From the NCBI GenBank assembly GCA_018697195.1, contig CM031860.1, forward strand, positions 63,728,022-63,792,021: a DNA stretch of 64,000 nucleotides, written 5' to 3'. The translations under genes and the position numbers were made by a program. A model generated the notes under the pieces. That model ran no database searches. It was not told the origin of the DNA and worked only from the letters and a program-made list of their open reading frames with translations. Source of the stretch: Certhia americana. Lineage: Eukaryota > Chordata > Aves > Passeriformes > Certhiidae. This document shows positions 1-8,830 of the stretch, piece by piece (within the stretch, counting starts at the first letter, position 1; every line of letters starts with the position of its first letter).

Positions 1-50
1 GGAGCTCCCAGCCCCGGGCAGGAGCTCCCAGCCCCGGGCAGGAGCTCAGT
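1..50. repeat. 20-bp tandem repeat, about 2.5 copies
   Basis: Two perfect 20-bp units begin at 1 and 21, and a third partial unit begins at 41. The array is cut by the window edge and lies in the intron before the first visible MRPS26 exon, ending just ahead of its polypyrimidine tract and acceptor (AG at 70-71). Confidence 0.85.
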
Positions 51-71
51 GCCCTCCCCTCCTCCTGGCAG

Positions 72-1639
72 GGCGGAGTTCAGGGCCGAGGTGCTGCAGA
101 GGAAGCGGGAGGAGCGCCTGGCCGTGGAGGGCTCCGTGGAGGAGCTGGAGGAGCACCGGCGCCTGATGGCCTGGAATGAGGAGGAGAACGCCCGGCAGCG
201 GGCACGCAGGTCAGCACGGGAAACACGGCCCTGCCTGGCTTTGGCTTCTGCTCAGGCAGAACTGAACTCAGTTAGAGTCTGGTCTGATATTTACAGGGAA
301 CTTTGGGCAGGGTCACTGTGGGCTGTGGGTTAGGAGCTGGTTCATGGCTGGACCCGGAGTCTGGTAGGGAATGGTCACATCCCAGGGCAGGAGAGCTCTG
401 CAGAGGGGCCTGGACAGGCTGGATCCAGGGGCTGAATCCAGGGATATGGGGTGTAACAAGATCAAGTGTGGGGTCCTGCACTTTGGTCACAACAACCCCT
501 GCAGCAGTCCAGGCTGGGGACAGAGTGACTGGACAGCAGCCAGGCCAAAAAGGGACCTGTGGGCACTGCTGGACAGCAGGCTGGACAGGAGCCAGCAGTG
601 TGCCCAGGTGGGCAAGAAGGCCAATGACTGCTGGCCTGGATTTGGAATGGTGTGGCCAGCAGGAACAGGGCAGGGATTCTTCCTCTGTATTTGGCACTGC
701 TGAGGCCACACCTCGAGTGTTGTGTCCATTTCTGGGCCCCCCAGTTTAGGAAGGATGTTGAGATGCTGGAGTGTGTCCAGGGCAACAAAGCTGGGGAAGG
801 GTCTGGAGCACAAGTCCTGGTTGGAGCAGCTGGGGAGGCTCAGACTGGGCGAAAGGAGGCTCAAGGGAGACTTTGTCACTCTCCACAACTCCCTGACAGG
901 AGGATGCAGCCAGGATGGATCAGGATCTGCTCCCTGGGAGCAGAGGACAAGAGGACACAGCCTTTTCCACCCGAATTGTTTCTGTGATTCTGGGAAATCC
1001 TGAGCTTTTTAAATAAATCTGCCTTTGCAGTTATCATGGTTCCTGTGCCTTTTGCTGCTGAGGGCCAAGTCAAGGTGCTTTGGGCAGCCTCCTGCTCTCC
1101 TGGGGGTGGATGTGTCACCTCATCCAACAGATTTTCCTTTCTGCCTGGCAGAGAGGAGAGATTCAGGAAAGAAGAGGAGGAGCAGAAAAGGAGGAAGTTA
1201 GAGATTGCAGAAAAACAGGCCAGGAAAATGGAAGCTTTCCTGGAGGAGAAGGAGAAGGAGGTCCTCCAGCTTCAGGTAAGAGCATCTGGTGCCTCCTGGG
1301 AACCAGGCTGCCAGAATTCCCTGCCAGGGAGCCATGTGGAAGCCGTGGGCTTGTTTTCCACAGATTTTTCAGTTGGCAGCTGGAACACAAGCGTTGGCAC
1401 CTTCCAGGGGTGTTGACAGCGCGTGGATGGGAGAGAGCTTGAGCCAGAGCTCTTTGAACAGGGTGGGATAATCCTGAGGGGGGATAATCCTTATCTTTTT
1501 TGTTCAGGAGGAAGCCAAAAACTTCATCACCCCTGAGAACCTGGAGGCACGGATCGAGGAGTGCCTGGACAACCCACGGAACTACAACTTCGCCATCGAC
1601 AAGGACGGGAGGATCGTCAAGCGCACGGTGCTGACATAG
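72..1639 (+). CDS. MRPS26: Mitochondrial ribosomal protein S26 (mS26), C-terminal three exons; 5' end outside window
   Basis: MRPS26 is a component of the small subunit of the mitochondrial ribosome. Three plus-strand exons are visible: 72-209, 1152-1275 and 1508-1639, each with AG/GT borders and compatible phases, ending in TAG at 1637-1639. The translation holds the family landmark HRxLMAWNxxEN in the first exon, a charged Glu/Lys/Arg-rich helix ending in KEREVLQLQ-like KEKEVLQLQ in the second, and the conserved tail [18 protein letters not shown] in the third. Vertebrate MRPS26 is about 200 residues, so the mitochondrial targeting N-terminus and first exon(s) lie upstream of the window. 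The intron at 210-1151 carries a CR1 fragment. The gene ends tail-to-tail with mesotocin, as expected for the OXT/AVP block. An AATAAA was not seen; TATAAA at about 1716 is a possible weak poly(A) signal. Confidence 0.93.
395..980 (+). mobile_element. CR1 LINE fragment in MRPS26 intron
   Basis: The stretch resembles the 3' coding end of avian CR1 non-LTR retrotransposons. It includes the motif for clearing a debt of interrupted open reading around 'gagtgtgtccagggcaacaaagctggg' (key part at about 770-797), followed by a tail about disabling lines of 'acaactccctgacaggagg' at about 885-904. It is broken by stops and frame changes, so it is a dead copy. Confidence 0.75.
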
Positions 1640-2495
1640 CAGCCCTGGCATGGGGCTCCTGGCATGGGTTGTGTCCAGAGGCCCCCCCAGACAACACAGA
1701 TCCTTCCTTTGAATGTATAAATTGACCACAGAAGTGTTGGAGACAGGCCGTGGGTCTGGCTCTGCTGCTTCCAAAGGGTTGATGCCTGCGGGAAAGGGGG
1801 TGAGGGGAAACTTGGAAGGCTCCAGCAGCCTGGCTCAGCCCTGTTGCTGTGCCTGTGATCCCACCTCCCACGTGTTTGGATCCCTCCTGCCTTCACACAC
1901 AGCATGTGGGGAGGAGCAGGAGCAGTCCTGAGGCAGAGCCTGGCTCTGAGCTCCTTGCTGTCAGCTCCTCTGGATGCTTCCAAAGGCAAACAAGGAATGA
2001 ATTTGTGGGAAACACTGACCTTCCCTTTTTTTGTTCTTGGGGGAAGGATTAATTGTAATCCTGATTTCACACTTTAAACCTTCTTTTGCACATCCTTTGG
2101 TGTGGCTGAATAAGAAAATGTGAATGATTGAGGATTTCTGGTGTCTCCTTATTCCTCCCTTCAGGCTTAATTTATTCATCACCTGAATCTGAAGGTGTAG
2201 ATAAAATTGTAAAATGACTTTGGGTGTTCTGGGTTGTTGGGGTCTTGCAGGCTGTCAGCTTTGTCCTAAAACTTCTGGGTTTGGGGTGCCCATTGTTGGC
2301 CCTGGAGTTTGCTGTGGTTCAGCCATGGTTTGCAGATCCCCCTCCCTCCCTCCCTCCATTAATTACCCTGAAACCCTCACTTTTTTTTTTTTACCTCCAC
2401 TTTTCCCTCTAAGTGTCTTCTCCCAAGCCTGCACCTCAATCAGGTGAGCTCACAAAACCCACAGACTTCTATCTGGGTTGTTTTTCTGTCCAAGT
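1640..2495. other. Intergenic, MRPS26 to mesotocin (tail-to-tail)
   Basis: This stretch lies between the two convergent genes. It holds the MRPS26 3' flank, a pyrimidine-rich run with poly-T at about 2380-2391, and no recognisable gene or CR1 copy. Confidence 0.6.
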
Positions 2496-2501
2496 TTTAT
2501 T
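2496..2501 (-). terminator. OXT: Poly(A) signal of mesotocin (AATAAA on minus)
   Basis: The plus strand reads tttatt, giving AATAAA on the minus strand about 95 bp beyond the mesotocin stop codon. Confidence 0.6.
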
Positions 2502-2596
2502 TCTAATTAAGCTCATCATTTCAGCCTGAGTCACAGCCCGAGGCAGGGCTGGGACAGTGATGGATGCAGGATCCTGGGCATTCTCTCCCGGGTGGG

Positions 2597-3767
2597 CTAC
2601 ACAATCAGCATCTCCTGGTCACAGGATGAGTCAGAGCCACAGCCCTCTGAGGGGAGAGAGGGGGGAGTGTGGTGAGAAACCAGACAGCACCGACCAGGCC
2701 CCAAGGACCCCCCAAAATGGACCCTAGAGATCCCTGAGACAGCCCCCAGGCACCCCCAAAAATCCCCAGAACACCCAGGGGTCCTGGAAACAGCCTCCAG
2801 AAATCCCCAAAATAGCTCCCAGGGACCCCCAAAACCAGCCCCCAGAGATCCCTGAGACAGCCCCCAAACCATCCCCTAAAAATCCCTGAAACAGCTCTCA
2901 GGGATCCCCAAAAATCCCCAGAACACCCAGAGATCCCTGGGACAGCCCCCAAGGACCCCCAGAAATCCCCAAAACAGCCCCAGGGACCCCCCGGCACTGG
3001 GATGAGCTCGTGCTCGCTCCATTCTCTGATGCTTCCCAGGATTTATAGCAGGATCACTGGCAGTTCAATTTCGGGAGGAGATGGGATTTTGAGAAAAGCT
3101 AATGAGAGCAGATGGGGATGTGGGCCCTGCACTTGCTCAGCCCCCAAAATTTGTTTGCTGTCTGCTTCTCTCCTGCGCCAAAGCCTTACTCATCCCTTCC
3201 CTGGGGTCTGGATAGGTCATGGAGGCGATGGATGGATACACGGATGGAACAAAGACAATCCCTTGGGCATCCTCCCCTCTCCCACTCTTCCACAGAACCC
3301 TGAATTCCCTCCCGGCTGCGGGAGGGTTCCGTGACAGGAATCCCGGGATGCCGTGCCGCCCTCACCGGTGCTGCAGCAGATGCCGGGAGCGGCGCAGCTC
3401 CCTCCGGAGCCGCAGGGTTTGCGTCCCGACTCGCAGGGAGTGGGCAGGAAGTTTTCCTCCTGGCAGCGCAGCGTTTCCGAGGTGCCGATGTAGCAGCCCA
3501 GCTCCTCCCCGCAGCAGATGTTGGGCCCGAAGCAGTGGCCCTTGTTCCGGGGACCGCAGGGCAGGCACTGCTCGGGGAACAGGGAGGAAGAAGGTTGGGA
3601 GAAGGGAAGGATGGAGCTCGGAGTGCTCCGGGCTTTCCAGGACCTACCTTCCTGACATCCATGTCCAGCACAGCACGTTTGCCCCCGATGGGGCAGTTCT
3701 GGATGTAGCAAGCAGAGGACAGAGTCAGGAGCCCCAGGAGGCAGAGGGCCAGAGCCTTGCAGGACAT
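2597..3767 (-). CDS. OXT: Mesotocin-neurophysin precursor (oxytocin orthologue)
   Basis: This encodes the neurohypophysial hormone mesotocin, the avian counterpart of oxytocin, with its carrier neurophysin; it is secreted by hypothalamic neurons. The exons are 3648-3767 (120 bp), 3366-3567 (202 bp) and 2597-2646 (50 bp), giving 123 residues. Residues 1-19 form a signal peptide, followed directly by CYIQNCPIG with Ile at hormone position 8 and the GKR amidation/cleavage signal. Exon 2 encodes the Cys-rich neurophysin core with the CFGPNICCG motif. Exon 3 supplies the last two cysteines and ends in QEMLIV. There is no copeptin extension, as usual for oxytocin-type genes. The start is fixed by signal-peptide length and a TATA box 52-59 bp upstream. 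Intron 2 (2647-3365) carries a degenerate minisatellite. It lies head to tail with vasotocin on the same strand, the non-mammalian arrangement. Confidence 0.96.
2690..3000. repeat. Degenerate C/A-rich minisatellite in mesotocin intron 2
   Basis: A run of imperfect units built on 'gggacccccaaaa' and 'agagatccctgagacagccc' recurs with no fixed period (roughly 20-45 bp sub-units). It fills most of the 3' half of intron 2 and ends about 40 bp before the exon 3 acceptor. Confidence 0.8.
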
Positions 3768-3818
3768 AGCGGCGGGACTGGGGGGATTTTTGGCTGCTCA
3801 TCCCAACCGCTGGCCCTG

Positions 3819-3826
3819 TATTTATA
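3819..3826 (-). promoter_or_regulatory. OXT: TATA box of mesotocin gene
   Basis: The minus strand reads TATAAATA, 52-59 bp upstream of the start codon, which predicts a 5' UTR of about 25 nt. Single-promoter TATA genes are the rule for this family. Confidence 0.85.
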
Positions 3827-3926
3827 GTCCTGGCTCCTACTTAGGGATTCTGGCACCGGCGTCATCCGTGTTCCTTAAAAACCACAAGGCATTGCTTCCC
3901 ACAGCAGAGGGCTCGGCTAATAGCCG

Positions 3927-3957
3927 GAGGTCGAGGACGTGAGGTCAAGGACAAGGT
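3927..3957. promoter_or_regulatory. OXT: Nuclear-receptor-type half-site cluster in mesotocin promoter
   Basis: About 100-130 bp upstream of the TATA box the plus strand reads gaggtcaaggaca at 3941-3953, holding AGGTCA and a TCAAGGaCA-like site, after a related gaggtcgagg at 3927-3936. On the gene strand this reads TGTCCTTGACCTC, resembling the composite hormone response element at a similar distance in mammalian oxytocin promoters. Assignment is by motif only. Confidence 0.5.
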
Positions 3958-3996
3958 GTTGGTTTTCTCCTCAGTGATGAGACCAGCGACGGGGGG

Positions 3997-4239
3997 AATG
4001 CATGGAGGTTGTGGATGGAGTTGGATGAATGTATGGGGGTTGTAGATGGAGCTGGATGAATGTATGGGGGTTGTGGATGGAGTTGGATGAACATGTGGAG
4101 GCTGTGGATGGAGCTGGATGAACGTGTGGAGGCTGTGGATGGAGCTGGATGAATGCATGGAGGTTGTGGTTGGAGCTGGATGAACGTGTGGAGGTTGTGG
4201 TTGGAGCTGGATGAACGTGTGGAGGCTGTGGATGGAGTC
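3997..4239. repeat. 31-bp minisatellite, about 7.8 copies, upstream of mesotocin
   Basis: The motif ggatgaa recurs at 4023, 4054, 4085 and onward at a steady 31-bp spacing. Units differ by a few transitions. The array begins about 170 bp upstream of the mesotocin TATA box. It creates long His/Pro-rich open frames on the minus strand that are repeat artefacts. Confidence 0.95.
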
Positions 4240-5620
4240 TGGGGCTTGGGGCCCCTCTCTGGCAGCCCCTTTGGGCTGTGTCCCGTTGGGAACCCCTCTG
4301 GCATGGAGAGGGTAGGGATGAAGGAAGGCAGCTGCAGATGGGATGTGTCCAGGAGCGGGGTGAGAGGGGCGCATGCTTCCCTTGGCTTCAAATCCCTTTT
4401 GGGTAGGAGGAAGCAATCCCATATCCTCTGGATTATCTGTGGGATTTGGGGTGGGGAATGTCCTTGTTGGCCTTGTCCACCCACCCGTGCCTGGATTTTG
4501 GGAGATGCTCAGCACTGGGCTCATCCCGCTCTGGGACGATGATGACACCTGTCCACCCAACAATTCCACAGCCACATGAGAACAACAAACCTCCTGGGCA
4601 AAGGCATGAAATCCCAAATTTCCCCCCTGCTTCTCCTAGGAGCTGCACACAGGGATTGAATGTGGTGTCCTGAGTCACATCACCAGCAGACAAAGCCCCC
4701 CCTCCTCCCTGAGAAGCAGCACTGAGGATGAGGCCGAAGGCTGACGCAACCACCCAGGGTCCTGCTCACCCCGGCCCCTTGCCTTCCTTATCCCAATTAG
4801 GAGCTTCCCAGCTTGAATAAATTTCCTTGCTGAAGACAAAACTTGACGTCCACTGAGATCATTACATTGCACTGGCTTAATTGGGAATTAGGCAGCCCAG
4901 AGCCGGACAGCCATGACCTCTTCCTGTCCCTCTGGCTTGCTTCAAAATCTGCCACTTAGCACGGCTGGCGTGAGGGCAGCTGGGTCCCTGCCACCCACCC
5001 GGGGTCAGTCCCAGTCCCTTGGGGCAAGGCAGGCACTGGGATCCATGGAAATGGGTTGGAAATGGGGCTCAGCACCTGCTGTGCGCTGTCCCAGCGGCTC
5101 AGCTCCAGCTGCAGCACAGGGTGGAGGGAGGGAATTGTCATCCCAGAGCCCCCACAGCTTCTCCAGGGGTGCCCAGACCCCTGCAGGATGTGTCTCAAGT
5201 AGACAAGTGAGGAATAAAACCCTAGTTATCAGCCCTTGGTGCTTTTTGGGGACTCGATTTTTACCCAGTTTTGAGGTGTTCATCAAATGGAGCATTCCCA
5301 GCTCAGCCACACATTCCTGGTGCAGCAGGAATGTTGGGGGTTCACATCCTGCATCTCTGAAAAGTCCGAGTGCTAGAGCTCATCTGAAAGCTCAATTCCC
5401 TCATCCCAGCTTGGAGACCCCATCCACATTGGTGTCACCCTTTTCCCAATGATTTTGGGGTGATTTGGGGTCCCCCCCTCCCCAGGGCTGGGATCGGATG
5501 CTGGCTGTGGGAAGCAGGTCCGGGATCAATCCTGCATCCCCTGCGGGCTGCAGGGAGCTGCCGTGGGCAGGATGGATCCTGCCGGTGTCAGGGAGCTCCA
5601 CCTCCCTGGAGGTGCCACCT
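4240..5620. other. Intergenic, mesotocin upstream region
   Basis: No gene is recognised. The AT-rich stretch 4790-4890, including a CRE-like TGACGTCC at 4844-4851, looks like a possible regulatory element. The rest is G/C-rich single-copy DNA. Confidence 0.5.
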
Positions 5621-5633
5621 CCCTCAGGGACAG

Positions 5634-5708
5634 TATAAAGGACGAGCTGTCCCCTGTGCCGTGGCCAGTCCCAGCCCGGAGAGACCTCGGAGCAAGGACC
5701 CTGCAGGG
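5634..5708 (+). promoter_or_regulatory. Candidate TATA promoter and first exon of an unknown plus-strand transcript
   Basis: The plus strand has agTATAAAGg at 5632-5641. About 70 bp later comes a strong donor, CAGGgtaagag, near 5703-5713. A well-formed acceptor follows (pyrimidine-rich tract then tttttag at 5883-5889), leading a short block 5890-5958 that ends in AAG|gtaatg. No start codon lies in the first block, and ATG in the second is followed by a stop after two codons, so any transcript would be non-coding or use an exon I do not recognise. It runs antisense to both hormone genes, towards the vasotocin 3' end. Confidence 0.35.
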
Positions 5709-6262
5709 TAAGAGAGCTGGGAGAGGGATGGGATAACGGTACCCAAAATTTCGGGGGGTGACTGTTGGTGTCCAGAGGGGATGGGGAAAGATGAGACCAG
5801 CCCTGGAGGGAGTCTTTGGAGCTGGGAGCCCAAACCTCTCTGCTCTTGAAGGATTTTGGGTGCTTTTCCTTACTTTTTATCATTTTTAGTAGATGCTGTG
5901 CTGATTCCTGAAGGCAGCGAGTCCCCAACTCTGTCCCAAAGAGGGGCTTGGCCACAAGGTAATGTGACAGTGGCACATCCCAGCTGTCCCCAGTCTCCTG
6001 GGGCTGGGGGTGCTGTCAGGGCTCCTGGGTGGGACTCGATGGCCAGATCTCAAATTCCAGCTCTTCCTCAGCTCCTTCCTTTGGGAGCTACAAGGACGGG
6101 GCCAAATCCTGCACCCAGCCCAGCCAAACCACCGGCACTCTGTGGGGCTGTGGGGACAGAAGACTCTCCAACAGCCCCATCCTGAGCCCCAGCCAGATCC
6201 CCTGGAGCCCCCATGAGCCATCCCCAGTGCCCAGGACGAGGCCACCACAGTGCACAAGGACT

Positions 6263-6268
6263 TTTATT
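6263..6268 (-). terminator. AVP: Poly(A) signal of vasotocin (AATAAA on minus)
   Basis: The plus strand reads tttatt, giving a canonical AATAAA about 70 bp beyond the vasotocin stop codon and implying a short 3' UTR. Confidence 0.8.
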
Positions 6269-6336
6269 GGGTCTCATATGTACAGATCCAAGGTGGGGGG
6301 GTTGGTCAGGGTCAGGAGGACTCCCCATGCCCTGGC

Positions 6337-7994
6337 TCAGAGCAGGGGGTGCTTGCCCTGCTGCTGCTGCCGGTTTGCCAAGTGCATGAGCTTGAGGAGC
6401 AGATCTCCAGCCGAGCCATCCAGCACCGTCAAGTTCTTCTCCTCCTCCTCCTCCTCCTGAGCGCCGTCGCTGCTCTTGTCCAGGCAGCTGGTGTCCATGG
6501 TGCACGTCTCTGCCGCAGGAAGCAAAACGTGGCGATGGAACAGGTTATTTGGGATCACCAGGGGGTTGTTTTCGGCTGGGGAAGGGGCTGGTGGCAGCCA
6601 GGGGGGCCTGCACAGCTCGTGCTCCAGTTTTGGTTAACCAGGGAGCAAGGCTGGATATATTTGGCACGTCAGTGAGGCTGTGCTGGCCAGGAGAAAGCTC
6701 ATGGTGGGTCAGGAAGGAGCTCTGAGCCCAATTCTTTAGAATCAGAATGGTTTGGGTTGGAAGGGACCTTCAAAGACCATCTTGTCCCACCCCCTGCCAT
6801 GGGCAGGGACACCTTCCACCATCCCAGGTTGCTCCAAGCCCCTTCCAAGCTGGCCTTGGACACTTCCAGGGATCCAGGGGCAGCCACAGCTTCTCTGGGC
6901 ACCCTGAGCCAGGGCCTCACCGCCTTCACAAAGAAGGATTTCTCCCAAATCTCCCTTCTTTCTCCCTTTTCTCCATTCCTTCTTTACAGCCTGAATCCAT
7001 CCATCCCCAAAACTCTCTCTGAACGCCGCCGACACCGCTTCCACTCCATGCCTCAGTTTCCCCTCCCTAAGACTCAACCACACCACCGCACCAGCGTTAC
7101 CTGGAGAGAACTCTCTCTCCCCCTTGCGATTCCCCCCACCCAGCCCGTTCTCCCCGACCCACGGTGTCCCTGGCCCGGTTACCGGCGGTGCAGCAGATGC
7201 CGGGAGCGGCGCAGCGGCCCCCGGTGCCGCAGGGCTGCCCTCCGGGCTGGCAGGGCGAGGGCAGGGAATCCTCCTCGGAGCAGCGCCGCGTCTCCGCCGT
7301 GCCCAGGTAGCAGCCCAGCTCCGCACCGCAGCAGATGCCGGGCCCGAAGCAGTTCCCTCTGTTGCCGGGGCCGCAGGGCATGCACTGCGGGAAGGAGCCG
7401 CCTCAGTGCCCACAGCCCCCCAAAAAAACCCTTCTTGCACCCCCTTGTATTAGCAAACCCCGAAAGCAGCTCCTCACCGGCCCCGCTTCCCGCTCTTGGA
7501 GGTGCCACACTGCCACCAGGGCTGTGTGCTTGTGTCACCGCTTTGGGATATCCCCATCTGTCCCTCCCTGTCCCCTCTCCATGCGCTGTCCTGTCCTGCT
7601 GTCCCCCAGCCCACCAGGATTCTCTGCCGTGGCCAAGCCTGAGCCTCTTTCTCCAGGTGCCAGCAGCGCTTTGGAGCGGTCACTCCTCCGCCACTGCCCC
7701 ACCTCGTGCCCTTGGGTACATCCCCCTGCCATCCCAAAAAACCCCACTGCCCCCGGGAGCGTGGCACAGCCCCCGGTACCCACAGGTGACGGGGAGCTTC
7801 TGCACCCCGCAGAGTCACCTCTGTCCCTCCCGAAGCTCCATCCCGTGTCCCGAAACGCCCGGCCCGGCCCGTACCTGTCGGAGAGCTGTGTCTGCCAGCG
7901 CCCGCTTCCCACCCCGGGGGCAGTTCTGGATGTAGCAGGCGGAGGACAAGGCGAGGAGGCAGAGGAAGGAGAGGGGCAGCGAAGGCTCTGCCAT
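6337..7994 (-). CDS. AVP: Vasotocin-neurophysin-copeptin precursor (vasopressin orthologue)
   Basis: This encodes arginine vasotocin, the avian antidiuretic and social-behaviour hormone orthologous to vasopressin. The exons are 7875-7994 (120 bp), 7183-7384 (202 bp) and 6337-6509 (173 bp), giving 164 residues. Residues 1-19 are the signal peptide; CYIQNCPRG with Arg8 and GKR follow. Exon 2 encodes the neurophysin core with CFGPGICCG. Exon 3 completes neurophysin, passes through an acidic stretch of consecutive glutamates, then enters a copeptin-like tail with an N-glycosylation site (NLT) and the leucine-rich [14 protein letters not shown] core, ending HPLL. The start is supported by signal-peptide length and a TATA box 73-79 bp upstream. 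Intron 2 contains a CR1 copy. The first two exon lengths equal those of mesotocin, showing the shared duplication origin. Confidence 0.97.
6739..7005 (-). mobile_element. CR1 3'-end fragment in vasotocin intron 2
   Basis: The stretch reads as the reverse complement of the CR1 3' end, starting at the terminal gaatggtttgggttggaagg and continuing through ccatgggcagggacacc and cttccagggatccaggggcag. It lies between vasotocin exons 2 and 3, in the same sense as the gene. Confidence 0.9.
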
Positions 7995-8066
7995 GGTTCA
8001 GGGTGCCCGCGGCCGTGCCAGGGGAAGCTGCTCCAGCTGCGTCTGGCCCCGTGCTGAGAGAGCTGC

Positions 8067-8073
8067 TATTTAT
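8067..8073 (-). promoter_or_regulatory. AVP: TATA box of vasotocin gene
   Basis: The minus strand reads ATAAATA, 73-79 bp upstream of the start codon, which predicts a 5' UTR of about 45 nt. Confidence 0.8.
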
Positions 8074-8130
8074 GCTGCCATCACCCCTTCCCAGGGGAGG
8101 AGGAGGAGGAAGAAGAGGGATGGGTTGGGT

Positions 8131-8185
8131 TTTTTTGTTGTTTTTCCTTTCTTTTCTTTTTTTTTCTTTTCTTTTTTTTTTTTCC
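8131..8185. repeat. Poly-pyrimidine tract near vasotocin promoter
   Basis: A 55-bp T/C run (A/G on the gene strand) lies about 60 bp upstream of the vasotocin TATA box. Confidence 0.85.
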
Positions 8186-8339
8186 CAAATCGCATCCAAG
8201 CAAATCTGTAATTGAGATGATTCAGTACAGCAGCACTCAGGGCTGGTGAATCCCACCCTTGGCTGCTCCAAGGGGCACGGGCCAGGCCTGGGATGTGTTT
8301 GGGAAGGAAGCCTGGATGGGCTGGGGGGTGGATTCAGGG

Positions 8340-8830
8340 AGAGGTGCTCCTTCAGAAGATGCTGGTTTGGGGAGGGATGTGGGTTTGGGGACAGATGTTC
8401 GTTCAGCAGATGTGGTTTTGGGAAAGATGCAGGTTTTGGAAAAGGTGCTGGTTTGGGGGATGATGCTAGTTTGGGAAGGATGTGGATTTTGGGAGAGGTG
8501 CTGGTTTCAGAAAGATGCTGGTCTGGGAGCAATGCTAATTTGGGGAATGATAAGGATTTGGAAGGTACTGCTTTAAAGAGGGCTGTTTATTTGGAGGATG
8601 CTGGTTTGGGATTGATGCTGGTTTGGAGAGATGCAGGTTTTAGGAGGGGAGCAATTCTGGTTTGGGAAGGGATGCTGGTTTGGGAAGTGTTTGTTTGGGG
8701 CATGCTGATCCAGGAGGGATGCTGCTTTGGAGGATGCTGATTTGGGGAGGGATGCTGATTTGGGGAGGGATGCTGATTTGGGGAATGCTGATTTGACTGA
8801 TGCTGCTCTGGGAGGGGATGCTGGAGGGGA
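8340..8830. repeat. Degenerate G/T-rich minisatellite upstream of vasotocin
   Basis: The motif gatgctggtttggg and variants (gatgctgatttgggga) repeat about 25 times with spacing of about 17-24 bp. The array begins about 270 bp upstream of the vasotocin TATA box and fills nearly 500 bp. Long open frames on either strand here come from the repeat. Confidence 0.9.

Noticed and set aside
3862..4617. 251-residue His/Pro/Ser-rich open frame on the minus strand
   Set aside because: It is the translation of the 31-bp minisatellite, which keeps a frame by chance because array differences are mostly substitutions.
6757..7935. 392-residue open frame antisense to vasotocin
   Set aside because: It crosses a CR1 copy and the antisense of vasotocin exons 1-2; GC-rich neurophysin code lacks stops in reverse. 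No start context or protein family.
7474..8532. 352-residue open frame over vasotocin exon 1 and upstream
   Set aside because: It reads vasotocin exon 1 in part, but runs through its splice donor, the promoter and the upstream repeat; the real product is spliced.
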